DNA of 64,000 bases, from NCBI GenBank assembly GCA_047617105.1, contig JBLGCB010000002.1:23791-87790 (forward strand), in the 5' to 3' direction. Under the pieces are notes generated by a model that saw only the letters and a list, made by a program, of their open reading frames with translations, ran no database searches and was not told where the DNA came from. Source of the DNA: JABSOG01 sp047617105. Its GTDB lineage: Bacteria; Pseudomonadota; Gammaproteobacteria; Enterobacterales; Alteromonadaceae. The position numbers and the translations under genes are program-made. Numbering within the stretch: position 1 is the stretch's first letter; each line of letters starts with the position of its first letter. Positions 30,801 to 38,512 of the stretch are shown here, in pieces.

Positions 30801-32458
30801 AAACGATTGGCTTGTTGTTCTACCTGCCCAAACAGGTCGCTATAACTGATTTTTAAACCCTCGCTTGAAATGGCGATGGCCTGAGGTGAAGCGGCAACAT
30901 TGTCAGCAAAAGCCTGCGAAGCAGTGGCGGCAAGCGCGGGTTGTGACGGCCCTTTGAGCACAGATTGCAGTGATTGTGGCCCCATGCTTAACTGATCAAG
31001 CAGCAAATGTTGATTGGTCAACAACTGGTCCACCACATGAAAAAACATGGTTTGAATTCGTTCAACCGTGGCGGGTTTATACAGGCTATTGTTATAACGC
31101 CATTTACACACAAAGTCGCTTTTATCGTCAACCACCACCAAGTTTAATTCATGGGCTGCACCGCGCTGCTCTGCCAACAATTCACGTTCAATCAGTTGCT
31201 GGTCAAGGCTATTGTGATGCAACTGGTTTAAGGTAAACATATGCTGAAATACCGGGTTACGGCCGGCTGTTCGGTTAACTTCAGGCTTGTCGGTCAAATT
31301 GTCCATAAGCGTGGCAAATGGATAAGCTTGATGTTTTACCATCTGCTGTATTTGTTGATTAACCTTCACCAACCACTGCGAAAACAGCTGTTGTTGGTCG
31401 GTTTGACAGCGCAACGCCACCGGGTTAACCAAATAACCCACCAACTCATTGTCTTGCGGGGTTAACCGCCCAGCCGCGGGCGTGCCGATAACAAAATCGC
31501 TTTGCCCAGACAACCGAGACATAAACCATTGAAAAGCCGCCATCCACCACACATAAGGGGTGACGCTTTGCATTTGGCAAGCCTGTCGTAACTGCTGTGA
31601 TAACGCTGGCGCTAATGTCTGTTGTATTTCAGCCCCAGCGGATTCTAGATTCGGTTGATGCACAAAATCTGTCGGTAACTGTAATTGCGGTAAACCTGCT
31701 AAAGTTTGCAGCCAATAAGCCTGATCTTGCGGCTTTGTCTGGGTTTGCTGGTTGAGAGTCCATTGCTGATAATCATAATCTGGATACTGGCGAGTTACCG
31801 GGGCAGATTTATTCAGCAAGCGCAGCAAGTCACGACGCAATAATTCAAAAGAAATAAAATCGGCCGCGATATGATGGACCACAATAGATAAATAACAGTT
31901 TTCGCCAACTTTTAGCACAGATGCAACACAGGTTTTACCGGCATCAGGTGCCAGTTGCTGGTCAGCTTGTTGATTGACCCATTGTTTGATGCGCAACTCG
32001 CTGGCATCGGCCGCTTCAATGATAGCCACTGCTGACTGTTGACTGCCATTAAGCCATTGAAAAGGTTCACCATCACGCTCACCATAATTGCAATTAAGCT
32101 GCGGGTAAGTCTGTAATAACTGACTAAAGGCAAACTGAATATCTTCATCACTGTAATGATTTTTCAGTTGGATGGCCCATGCCATGTTATACGCCACACT
32201 GGTCGGGTTGAGCCGATATAAAAACCACAACGCCCGTTCATTATCACTCAGAGGCCGGGTCTGATAATAATCAGCTTGTTCGGTTAACAGTTCAATTAGC
32301 GCGGGTTTAGCCGCTTTGATTTGCTGTAATAAGGTGTCATTCATCGCCCCTTCTGGCGCTTTAAATGCCAAGTTATCACCGTTCACCGTCAGTTCAATGC
32401 CGAGTTTCCAGCAGTTTTTTAACAGAGTAGGTATTGCTGTTGAGGCTATTGTGGCCAT
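27887..32458 (-). CDS. NRPS-1: TubC docking-C-A(Asp)-T-E, initiating module
   Basis: 1523 aa from the ATG at 32458, which overlaps the FAAL stop (TAATG) and has GGAAGGA upstream. Residues 1-60 match the TubC N-terminal docking fold (LLKNCWKLGIELTVNGDNL, then a KAPEGA turn). The C domain has HHIAADF (about 255). The A domain (YTSGSTGNPKA, NHYGPSETT) reads D-L-T-K-I-G-H-I-G, an Asp code. The T domain has SGGDSI, the form usual before epimerases. The E domain (about 1100-1515) has HHLIVDAVSW, EGHGRE, SIGWFTCRYP and FNYLGQ. The C domain should accept the fatty acyl chain from the FAAL-linked ACP and make acyl-D-Asp; this Asp may be hydroxylated by the stand-alone oxygenase. Confidence 0.92.
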   Translation of the reverse strand: MATIASTAIPTLLKNCWKLGIELTVNGDNLAFKAPEGAMNDTLLQQIKAAKPALIELLTEQADYYQTRPLSDNERALWFLYRLNPTSVAYNMAWAIQLKNHYSDEDIQFAFSQLLQTYPQLNCNYGERDGEPFQWLNGSQQSAVAIIEAADASELRIKQWVNQQADQQLAPDAGKTCVASVLKVGENCYLSIVVHHIAADFISFELLRRDLLRLLNKSAPVTRQYPDYDYQQWTLNQQTQTKPQDQAYWLQTLAGLPQLQLPTDFVHQPNLESAGAEIQQTLAPALSQQLRQACQMQSVTPYVWWMAAFQWFMSRLSGQSDFVIGTPAAGRLTPQDNELVGYLVNPVALRCQTDQQQLFSQWLVKVNQQIQQMVKHQAYPFATLMDNLTDKPEVNRTAGRNPVFQHMFTLNQLHHNSLDQQLIERELLAEQRGAAHELNLVVVDDKSDFVCKWRYNNSLYKPATVERIQTMFFHVVDQLLTNQHLLLDQLSMGPQSLQSVLKGPSQPALAATASQAFADNVAASPQAIAISSEGLKISYSDLFGQVEQQANRLVEQGFGANKRLGIHLPRGVKQVVLMLASWRLGGSFVVLDTQWPQARIDYIVKDAGLALVISNDHLTSTSGAYTYSSEQVSNQPEDEAYCIYTSGSTGNPKAVCISQSNLVHYVSGVMPQLGLTANASMASLSNHSADLGYTALFGALLTGRCLRLLAESLALDSQALVSALKAEPVDCLKIVPSHLNGLLLAEQQDALEILPQQVLICGGEAFSPQLFNRIRAQKPALAIFNHYGPSETTIGVLLNKLTGDDADSIALGQPMANMTVRVVDSAGHHQIEGFPGELHISGPTVAAGYLNQIKLNQQQFYQYQGKRWYRSGDSVVMHGQQLHYLGRNDSQVKIRGYRVELGEIEHWLKQHVSDAVVLNITNAQGKNSLVAYLVSEQQLEVIQQLAAQALPDYMQPADWVLLEALPRLANGKIDKKALPACSEKPTATSVQNRVLNPTETVLLEIWRQMLGKPELSVDDDFFASGGDSILSLQVVAKARSHNIQILPKDIFAYKTIAALAAALALKQQPVQPIAQTSLTQQSFALTPIQHWLLEQKLDNPGHWNQSILLKAPNGLNIEALVTATDAILAHHASLRLAFSQNQTQSSWSQHYQDYQSHWAADVVKVIDAQVDDELLTLVQGDFDLAAAPLLRFVWFAQSNTLLLAAHHLIVDAVSWRIIVDDLLKAYHQQSLDPVSTEFADWQQLLAQTAIEDIDNKRQYWMQQLSVTAISQVDNRYGNSRHHRMGFDESITSALIHQSNQPYHTRVQELLICALVRTLSQWLNLTQITIELEGHGREALTADIDLSRSIGWFTCRYPQKFTTSDSLEQAIIDTKEQLRNVPDHGLSYGMIRYGAQPLPQTQEWGHSSLVSFNYLGQQPQLDDQAFQLIPAMCVGMRGAQNQRPHLLDINAIIVNGSLQVDWCYPNNHPVFNTLPEVAVAFDQQVKAIVRHCSNQANGRATGSDFPHAGIDDAAFVSLLAELQS

Positions 32459-34617
32459 TAAATCATTCCTTCCATTGGTGGTTTGGCTTGTTTTGAACGG
32501 GTTTGGTCGATTTGAGCACTGGTGGCAATGCTGGCCAGTTGTTGCGCCAAGGCTTGAATCGATGGGTAAGACCAGCACAAATCAGCACTTAAGGGCACAT
32601 CTAGCTGCTTTGATAATTCATGGGTCAGAGTCATGGCATCAATAGAATCTAAGCCCAATTGCGCCAACTGTTGGTATGGTTTTAACTGTGTGGCAGGTAA
32701 GTTTAGGCGCTGAGCAATCCAGTGGATGATCCAGTGACCAATCGCCTGATCAAGGGAATCGGCATCAAATTGACTAATACGCCTATTGGCTTGATGGTAA
32801 TTGGCTTGATGGTAATTGGCTTGATGGTGATTGTCATCTGCCACCGGTTTATGCCAGCTGGCGACGGTTTGCAGTTGCCCTTGCAAATACGCCTCACGAC
32901 AGGCGACCCGTTGTATTTTGCCCGACGAGGTCTTGGCCAAAGTCAGTGGTTTTATCAACATCACCGCAGCCAGTTTCAACTCATGAGCCTGGGCAATTTG
33001 TGCAATCACTTGCTCAATCAATGGTTGATAATGGCTGTGCTGATCACCCTGTTGCTTATGGTGTTGCCTATTATGCTGATAGGTTTTTCGTGACAGTTCC
33101 TGCACCAATACCAACTCATGATTATGCTCGTCGGTCGCTACTTCGAAGATGGCCCCGCCGTGAGGGGTGAGTTGTTCGCTAAAGACATTCAGTGATTCTT
33201 CAATATCTTGTGGATAATAATTGCGACCGTTAATAATAAACATTTCTTTGCAGCGGCCGCTGACATAAAGCTGGTTGTTGTCGATAAACCCCAGATCGCC
33301 AGTCGCCATAAAACCGCCTTGGTTGGCTACCTGTTGATTGAAGATGGTTTGATTGATATCCGGCTTTTGCCAATAACCTCGGCTGATGCAATCGCCTTTA
33401 ATCATGATCTCACCGACATAACCATCGGGTAATAACTGACGGCTGCCCTGATGAACAATTTTGACCGTGACTTCGGCCATAATTTTACCGCTACAGGCCA
33501 TATCTACCAGATTTTTGGCATTGCTATCATCGCTCATCACCGCTTTGCCTAGCGATAACTTGTCTTTATCTAAGCTAAGCAACTTAAAGCATTGATGCTC
33601 GGCGGTGGCGGTCACCAATAAACAGGCTTCTGCCATGCCATAACTGGGTTTAAGTGCCTCAGGGGCAAAACCCGTCTCGGCAAAAGCTTGGCTGAAGCGA
33701 GTTAAGGTGCGGGCATTGATGGGTTCAGCACCATTGATAAACACTCGTAATGACGATAAATCGAGCTCTGCCTTCTCTGCGCTGGTGACTTTGCTTAAGG
33801 CCAAATCAAAGATAAAGTTGGGTCCTGCGGTGACGGTTGCTTTGATATCAGTAATCAATTTCAGTAAGCGAAAAGGTTGCTGGGCCACGGTGGCCGATGG
33901 CATTAACCAGGTGCTTGCCCCCACCAACAGCGGGGTTAGAACACCGCCGACAAAACCCATATCATGATACAAGGGCAACCAGTTGACGAACTTATCTTGC
34001 TCACTAAAATGATAACTGCGCTGAATCAGCCGGGTATTACTCAGCAGGTTTAGATGGCTTAACATCACCCCTTTTGGGTTACCGGTAGAGCCTGAACTAT
34101 ATTGAAAATAAGCGATATCATTGCCATCAATGGCCGGTTTGCGCCACTGTTTAGCAATCTCTAGGCTATCAGCTGTAGATAACTTATCCACAGCAATTGT
34201 TTTAGTATGGCTATTGCCAGCATTTATCCAGCCATCGACTGGTTTTTGTTGTGCGACGTTATGTAGTACCAGCGCTGGTTCGCAATCTCGCACTATGGTA
34301 TCTAGCCGAGTCCAGTCGCGTTTTTTGCTGTTTGGTGGGTAGGCGGTAACGGCAATCACATTGGCATAAATACAGGCAAAAAAGCCAATCACATAATCAA
34401 TGCCAGCGGGTAACACGATAAGCACCCGATCACCAAATTGAGTGTGCTGAGCAAGTTCTGTGGCCAGTGTTTTAACCCGTTGTGATAGCGCAGCATAACT
34501 GATACTGCGGTCTGATTCGATAAAGGCCAATTGGTCAGGACGACTGCTGGCCTGGTGTTCCAGCACTTCAATCCAGTTATTTACGGTGTTGCTTAATGGT
34601 TCAATTTTTGTTGTCAT
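32458..34617 (-). CDS. Fatty acyl-AMP ligase fused to an acyl carrier protein (lipopeptide initiation)
   Basis: 719 aa. Residues 1-580 are an adenylate-forming enzyme with YSSGSTGNPKGV and the FAAL-typical YHDMGFVGG region; the C-terminal part holds SGRCKEMFIINGRNYYP. Residues about 640-705 are an ACP with LGLDSIDAM, the Ser being the phosphopantetheine site. It should activate a free fatty acid as the acyl-adenylate and load it onto its own ACP for transfer to NRPS-1. A short linker before the ACP carries three copies of a 5-residue unit (ANYHQ), encoded by a 15-bp tandem repeat at 32786-32832. It is separated from the upstream oxygenase gene by 181 nt holding a dispersed repeat. Confidence 0.92.
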   Translation of the reverse strand: MTTKIEPLSNTVNNWIEVLEHQASSRPDQLAFIESDRSISYAALSQRVKTLATELAQHTQFGDRVLIVLPAGIDYVIGFFACIYANVIAVTAYPPNSKKRDWTRLDTIVRDCEPALVLHNVAQQKPVDGWINAGNSHTKTIAVDKLSTADSLEIAKQWRKPAIDGNDIAYFQYSSGSTGNPKGVMLSHLNLLSNTRLIQRSYHFSEQDKFVNWLPLYHDMGFVGGVLTPLLVGASTWLMPSATVAQQPFRLLKLITDIKATVTAGPNFIFDLALSKVTSAEKAELDLSSLRVFINGAEPINARTLTRFSQAFAETGFAPEALKPSYGMAEACLLVTATAEHQCFKLLSLDKDKLSLGKAVMSDDSNAKNLVDMACSGKIMAEVTVKIVHQGSRQLLPDGYVGEIMIKGDCISRGYWQKPDINQTIFNQQVANQGGFMATGDLGFIDNNQLYVSGRCKEMFIINGRNYYPQDIEESLNVFSEQLTPHGGAIFEVATDEHNHELVLVQELSRKTYQHNRQHHKQQGDQHSHYQPLIEQVIAQIAQAHELKLAAVMLIKPLTLAKTSSGKIQRVACREAYLQGQLQTVASWHKPVADDNHHQANYHQANYHQANRRISQFDADSLDQAIGHWIIHWIAQRLNLPATQLKPYQQLAQLGLDSIDAMTLTHELSKQLDVPLSADLCWSYPSIQALAQQLASIATSAQIDQTRSKQAKPPMEGMI
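32786..32832. repeat. 15-bp in-frame tandem repeat in the FAAL-ACP linker
   Basis: Three near-identical 15-bp units (TTGATGGTAATTGGC type on the plus strand) encode repeated ANYHQ pentapeptides between the ligase and the carrier domain. It is one of several such coding repeats in the window. Confidence 0.8.
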
Positions 34618-34659
34618 GATAATGTCTTATTGTTAATGAATGAAAAACCTTGTAAGTGC

Positions 34660-34797
34660 TCAGCGTGATTAGATTTTGCTTCAGAACAAGGCCTTACTTC
34701 GCGAAAACAGTCGCACGGAAAATAGGCGCATATGACCATATGCAACTGTTTGAGTACGAAAATAACGCCGTTATGATGCAAAAGATAAGTGCGCTGG
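34660..34797. repeat. Dispersed MITE-like repeat, copy A
   Basis: 138 bp between the oxygenase and FAAL genes. Its reverse complement matches 50719-50842 almost throughout (shared blocks include AGATTTTGCTTCAGAACAAG and TGAGTACGAAAATAACGCCG). Copy A has an extra segment of about 14-18 bp in the middle. The ends form an imperfect terminal inverted repeat beginning TCAGCG. It contains no gene. Confidence 0.85.
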
Positions 34798-34798
34798 G

Positions 34799-35767
34799 TT
34801 AGGCCATGGCTACAACGACTTTACGCTTGCCCTTATAGCTACTACGTCCATGGGCAGCCAACATATTGTCGAGCATCATCACATCGCCTTGTTGCCAGCG
34901 AAAAGACACTTTGCATTGCTCCAAAATATCTCTGATATGCACCAAAGTGGCGTGTTCAATTGGGCTGCCATCGCCGTAATAAACATTTCTCGGCAGATTC
35001 TCTTCACCCACAATCGATATTAGGGTTTCGCGAATGACCGGCTCTAGGTTGGAGATATGAAATAAATGGGCTTGGTTAAACCACACCATTTCTTTGGTGG
35101 TAGGATGCTGCGCCACAGCCTGACACACCTGGCGGGTTTGCAATTCGCCGTCGGCTTTCCACAGATAGCTGATTTGGTTGTTATCACAAAAGCGTTCGAC
35201 ATCACTTTTATTGCTGGTGGTAAAGGCTTCTTGCCACGCTAAATCCAGGCCATTGCCGTAGTTGCGCACATACAACAAGCCGTGTTTGGTAAACTTGTCT
35301 TTCACCTGTGGATCCATTTTTTGATAGATTTTACGGCTGTCGGCAATGGGCGTTTCACCTCCCTGCTCGGCGGCAGTCACACAATGAAACCAAATTTTTT
35401 GTGGCCAGCTTCGAGTATAAGCCTGTTCATTGTGCAGCGGGATCACCTGATGGGCGGGATATTCGGTTGAGGTATAGACCCCTTTAGCCACTTCACTGCG
35501 AGGAGTAGAGGCATAATCATAATTGAGCAGTTGCTGACCAAATGCATTGACGAACTGAGTAAATTGATGCTCATCGCACATCGCAAAACCCCGAAACACC
35601 AGCCCACCAATATCGTTAAGATATTGTTCTGCCAATTGTTTTATTTCATCAAAGCAATAAGACCAACTGTTGTTATCTATCGGGGTCACCAGCAACGGCA
35701 ATGCTGAGTGGCTCAGTAGCGGCGCAATGGCAATGGATTTAAACGGGTTTGGTTGACTCAAAAACAT
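34799..35767 (-). CDS. Stand-alone SyrP/TauD-type aspartyl beta-hydroxylase
   Basis: 322 aa. The non-haem iron motif HNE is at about residue 118 (PLHNEQAY) and the second His lies in LAAHGRSS near the end. FRGF, TPIADSR and MLDNMLAAH are shared with the domain fused to NRPS-3, so the two are paralogues. Stand-alone enzymes of this type in siderophore clusters (T-type) hydroxylate carrier-bound Asp; family work links them to erythro and the fused type to threo products. Here the likely targets are Asp of NRPS-1 and/or the first Asp of NRPS-3. The start has AGGA upstream; a Fur-box promoter lies 55-100 nt upstream. It is the first gene of the biosynthetic operon. Confidence 0.88.
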   Translation of the reverse strand: MFLSQPNPFKSIAIAPLLSHSALPLLVTPIDNNSWSYCFDEIKQLAEQYLNDIGGLVFRGFAMCDEHQFTQFVNAFGQQLLNYDYASTPRSEVAKGVYTSTEYPAHQVIPLHNEQAYTRSWPQKIWFHCVTAAEQGGETPIADSRKIYQKMDPQVKDKFTKHGLLYVRNYGNGLDLAWQEAFTTSNKSDVERFCDNNQISYLWKADGELQTRQVCQAVAQHPTTKEMVWFNQAHLFHISNLEPVIRETLISIVGEENLPRNVYYGDGSPIEHATLVHIRDILEQCKVSFRWQQGDVMMLDNMLAAHGRSSYKGKRKVVVAMA

Positions 35768-35821
35768 AGAACATCCTCATTTCTTGTTGACTCAAGACAT
35801 TGTCAATCGGTATGGGAATGG

Positions 35822-35850
35822 ATCTTAATGCAAATCATTCGTATTTGCAA
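35822..35850 (-). promoter_or_regulatory. Candidate promoter of the siderophore biosynthesis operon
   Basis: On the minus strand TTGCAA (35845-35850) and TAAGAT (35822-35827) are separated by exactly 17 nt and lie 55 nt before the oxygenase ATG. Each element matches 4 of 6 consensus bases. The palindromic Fur box at 35829-35849 fills the spacer, a classical repression geometry. Confidence 0.55.
35829..35849. promoter_or_regulatory. Fur box 1 (palindromic)
   Basis: A perfect 7-7-7 palindrome, TGCAAAT around CATTCGT and ATTTGCA; read on the minus strand it contains AAATACGAATGATT. It overlaps the putative -10/-35 spacer of the biosynthesis operon, so iron-bound Fur would block transcription. 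Confidence 0.7.
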
Positions 35851-35869
35851 ATGCGAATGGTTGTTATTT
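35849..35869. promoter_or_regulatory. Fur box 2, adjacent
   Basis: AAATGCGAATGGTTGTTATT directly abuts Fur box 1 and matches the boxes at 38299 and 38478 in the AAATRCGAAT core. Tandem boxes are common at strongly iron-controlled promoters. Confidence 0.6.
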
Positions 35870-36016
35870 ATATTTTATTTAAATTGGATTTAAATTGAAC
35901 TTACGTTGGGGTGTTATTAAACAAAAAATACAGGAGAGGTAAGCCCCGCAAAGGAGGCTTATGAATGGTTAACCTGAGAATGAAGTGAGGTTATGAAAAA
36001 GTCATGGGTAATCGGA

Positions 36017-37660
36017 TTAATATTCCACAACAGGCACTCTACCACCCCCTTGAACACCTGCTTTGTTGTGAAGTCTCCACCCTGAATATCCCAAAACTAT
36101 ACCCACCACCAGCAAGCCGATATCAACCACCAAAACTGTTTTAACCCCCTGATGCCATAAACCGATAATGACCTCACTCAACACCAGCCAATCGTGAAAC
36201 ACCAAACCCAGTAGTAACACCGACGACAGGCCAAGTAAACCGCTTAAGCAACGCTTTGTATTGTCCTTCTTAGTGCAATAAAGCAAGTAAAGTCCGGTAA
36301 TCCCCAGCGTTAACACAAAGCTGTAGACCAGCCAATCTGAACGCTCCGCAACTTGCACAGGTAACTGAGCAGGCAGCTGAGGCGGTAACAGGCGCTCTGC
36401 CAAAAAGGCCACTACCGTGGCCAACACCACCCCCACGCTACCGAGCAGGGTGAAATGTGTCACCAATGCCACCGTTTTGGCCGATGATTTTCTTTGCCGG
36501 GCTTTCTTATCAATCCATAATAAATTGCCCGTGACAATAAGCACACAGACCCCCAAACCGAGCAAGAAATAAATCAACCGCAAATCAGTACCTGCGTAAT
36601 TGCCAAAATGGAGTGTCGAGACCACGGCCAAACCACTTTTTAACGCATTACTGTGCTCGCTATCCTGTTGGAATAATATTGCGCTTGGGCCTTGGCCAAT
36701 GCGATAAGCCACTTCAAAACGCTGACCAAAACCGCTTTTTGATTCACCACGAAAATGAATCGCCGCCCCTTCATCGCCATAATTAAACATCCGGATTGAG
36801 CTGGGTTGTTGTTGATACTTTGCCACGGTCTGTGAAAATAAAAGGTCAATATCGGGGCTTGACCACGGCTTATCCTGCCATGGCTGACTGACAGATAAAT
36901 AACCAGAATCTTCACGGAAGGTTTGTTCATCCCCTTGGTAAAGCACCACCACAAAGGCAATTTGATAGATGATCAATAAGTTAAAAATAAGGCCACTAAT
37001 GGCGTACATCACGGTAAAAGGCAGGGTCATCACGCCAATCACGGTATGCATATCGAGATATTTTCGGCGTTTATCTTGCGCTGGTTGATATCTAAAAAAT
37101 TGGCTGAGCAGCTTGCGTGCATGGATCACAATACCCGACACCAGTGCAAAAAAGAAAAACAAGGTAACAAAACCAATCACTTCATAACCAAATGAACTGT
37201 TTAATTGGTAATGTAAGCGATAGATAAATTTGGCCAAAAAAAACTGATCATCATCGCCGATGATCTCGCCTGTGGTTGGGCTGATGATGACGGTTGATAT
37301 TTTGCTCTTTGTGACTGGCTCAGCCGCTACATCACCCCGTTCTGGCACGGTAAAAAAGTGAGCTCGTAATCGATAATAAGGCATATGCTCACTAGGCATC
37401 ACCAAGGTGGCACGGCGCTTGGCATCAAACGGTTTGGCTTGCATCACCCGCGCGAACACTGCACTAATGGGTAGAGCTTGGTCCTTACCAGATTGAGAAT
37501 GAGCGGGAAGCTGATAGTGAGGTTGGAATGCCCATTGATGAATTTCTTCCTTAAACAAGGTGATGGAACCGGCAAAAAACACCACAAATAATAGCGCAGA
37601 TACAATGAGTCCCAACCAGCTATGGGCTTCGACTAAGCGCTTTAAAAACTGTTTATCCAT
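36017..37660 (-). CDS. PepSY-domain inner-membrane protein, probable ferric-siderophore reductase (FpvG/PiuB-like)
   Basis: 547 aa with a first helix at about residues 14-35 (LGLIVSALLFVVFFAGSITL), a long periplasmic PepSY-type region, a second helix near 160-182, a pair near 210-240, and further helices towards the C-terminus. PepSY-associated TM proteins next to TonB siderophore receptors include FpvG, which takes part in reducing iron from pyoverdine. It is the last gene of a minus-strand unit with two small membrane genes, overlapping the upstream gene by 8 nt. The Fur box ahead of the first gene suggests iron control. Confidence 0.82.
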   Translation of the reverse strand: MDKQFLKRLVEAHSWLGLIVSALLFVVFFAGSITLFKEEIHQWAFQPHYQLPAHSQSGKDQALPISAVFARVMQAKPFDAKRRATLVMPSEHMPYYRLRAHFFTVPERGDVAAEPVTKSKISTVIISPTTGEIIGDDDQFFLAKFIYRLHYQLNSSFGYEVIGFVTLFFFFALVSGIVIHARKLLSQFFRYQPAQDKRRKYLDMHTVIGVMTLPFTVMYAISGLIFNLLIIYQIAFVVVLYQGDEQTFREDSGYLSVSQPWQDKPWSSPDIDLLFSQTVAKYQQQPSSIRMFNYGDEGAAIHFRGESKSGFGQRFEVAYRIGQGPSAILFQQDSEHSNALKSGLAVVSTLHFGNYAGTDLRLIYFLLGLGVCVLIVTGNLLWIDKKARQRKSSAKTVALVTHFTLLGSVGVVLATVVAFLAERLLPPQLPAQLPVQVAERSDWLVYSFVLTLGITGLYLLYCTKKDNTKRCLSGLLGLSSVLLLGLVFHDWLVLSEVIIGLWHQGVKTVLVVDIGLLVVGIVLGYSGWRLHNKAGVQGGGRVPVVEY

Positions 37661-37925
37661 ACGAAAACACCACCCCTGGCCACAACATCAAAGTATTTAA
37701 ACCGGCAGAAAGTAACAACCCGCCACCACAACGTCGCCATGCTTGCCAGCCATTTTTACAGCCATAACAAGCCACCATCACCGCCACCCACAACACAAAA
37801 GCCAACAAGACGCTAACCAATAACTTGCTGTCTGTGGCAACAGGCAATAACACATTAATATTAATGGCCAAAGAGGCAGATAACAAAGCACCCGCAACAA
37901 TGGCCGCAAAAGTCTTAGACCACAT
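37653..37925 (-). CDS. DUF3649-like small membrane protein
   Basis: 90 aa with three hydrophobic helices (about 6-28, 34-54 and 65-88). The W-x2-CGG-like turn and the LWPGVVF ending resemble DUF3649 proteins that accompany PepSY iron proteins. AGGAG lies 6 nt upstream of the ATG. It overlaps both neighbours (11 nt upstream, 8 nt downstream), so all three are coupled. No catalytic residues are visible; a helper role for ferric-siderophore handling in the inner membrane is inferred from context. Confidence 0.7.
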   Translation of the reverse strand: MWSKTFAAIVAGALLSASLAININVLLPVATDSKLLVSVLLAFVLWVAVMVACYGCKNGWQAWRRCGGGLLLSAGLNTLMLWPGVVFSYG

Positions 37926-38259
37926 GCATCACTCCTGACCACTGGGCAGACTCTGTCAATCCACTGTGGATCATCATAATAATTGCAGTGCAGGTAACAC
38001 CACCCGCCAAGGCAAACGGCAATAAACGCGCCCTTAAGTGGCCGTGGCATAACACAATAGTCGGCCACATCAACATAATGCTCACCAGTACCAGAATGGC
38101 CGAAATAGCCGGCGAATAAAATTGCAGGTTTAGCCACCAACTGCAAGGCAAACATAGCGCAAATATCGACCACGCAGGCACAGTGGGTAGCCGTTTAGTA
38201 AGCAATTGTTGATGAGGCGATGCTAAAAAACTGGCTAAACAGCCAGTCCATAAAAGCAT
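37915..38259 (-). CDS. DUF3325-like small membrane protein
   Basis: 114 aa from the ATG at 38259 (MLLWTGCLASF). A longer frame opens with an ATG at 38298, but that codon has no ribosome site and sits in the probable -10 region next to the Fur box, so I prefer the internal start. The protein has about four hydrophobic segments and an early SPHQQLL stretch; DUF3325 proteins share this size and the conserved basic/His turn between helices one and two. It is the first gene of the unit leading to the PepSY protein. The family assignment is by resemblance and context only. Confidence 0.62.
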   Translation of the reverse strand: MLLWTGCLASFLASPHQQLLTKRLPTVPAWSIFALCLPCSWWLNLQFYSPAISAILVLVSIMLMWPTIVLCHGHLRARLLPFALAGGVTCTAIIMMIHSGLTESAQWSGVMHVV

Positions 38260-38298
38260 CACGGGTATTAGCTCAGAACTTAAATAAAGGCTTAACAT

Positions 38299-38319
38299 AA
38301 ATACGAATCATTGTTATTT
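38299..38319. promoter_or_regulatory. Fur box 3 with candidate minus-strand promoter
   Basis: AAATACGAATCATTGTTATT lies between a candidate -35 TTGTAA (38318-38323, minus strand) and -10 TATGTT (38294-38299, minus strand), spaced 18 nt. It would control the DUF3325/DUF3649/PepSY unit. The same layout, with the box in the spacer, occurs at 35822-35850. Confidence 0.62.
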
Positions 38320-38441
38320 ACAATTACCAAGCATTCTAGTTGATCTTGAGGATAATTTAAATAGTTAACTAAATAACTTTTAAATTAAGGGCTTAATCAA
38401 GGCTGTAGTTAAAATATTTGCCAGTTTCAGTATTTTTACCC

Positions 38442-38470
38442 TTGTGCTTATGGTCTTAACCCAGTAAAGT
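38442..38470 (+). promoter_or_regulatory. Candidate promoter of the TonB receptor gene
   Basis: TTGTGC (38442-38447) and TAAAGT (38465-38470) are 17 nt apart, 43 nt before the receptor ATG. The Fur box at 38478-38498 would cover the transcription start. The match to consensus is moderate. Confidence 0.4.
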
Positions 38471-38477
38471 AAATATC

Positions 38478-38498
38478 AAATACGAATCATTCTCATTA
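38478..38498. promoter_or_regulatory. Fur box 4, receptor promoter
   Basis: AAATACGAATCATTCTCATT is the best match to the Fur consensus in the window and shares its first 14 bases with box 3. It lies 15-35 nt before the receptor start codon. Confidence 0.7.
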
Positions 38499-38512
38499 AG
38501 GTAAAGTCACTA

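Noticed and set aside
38260..38298. Start of the DUF3325-like gene at 38298
   Set aside because: No ribosome site; the codon lies in the putative -10 next to the Fur box. The internal ATG at 38259 gives a normal-looking protein start. Not certain.
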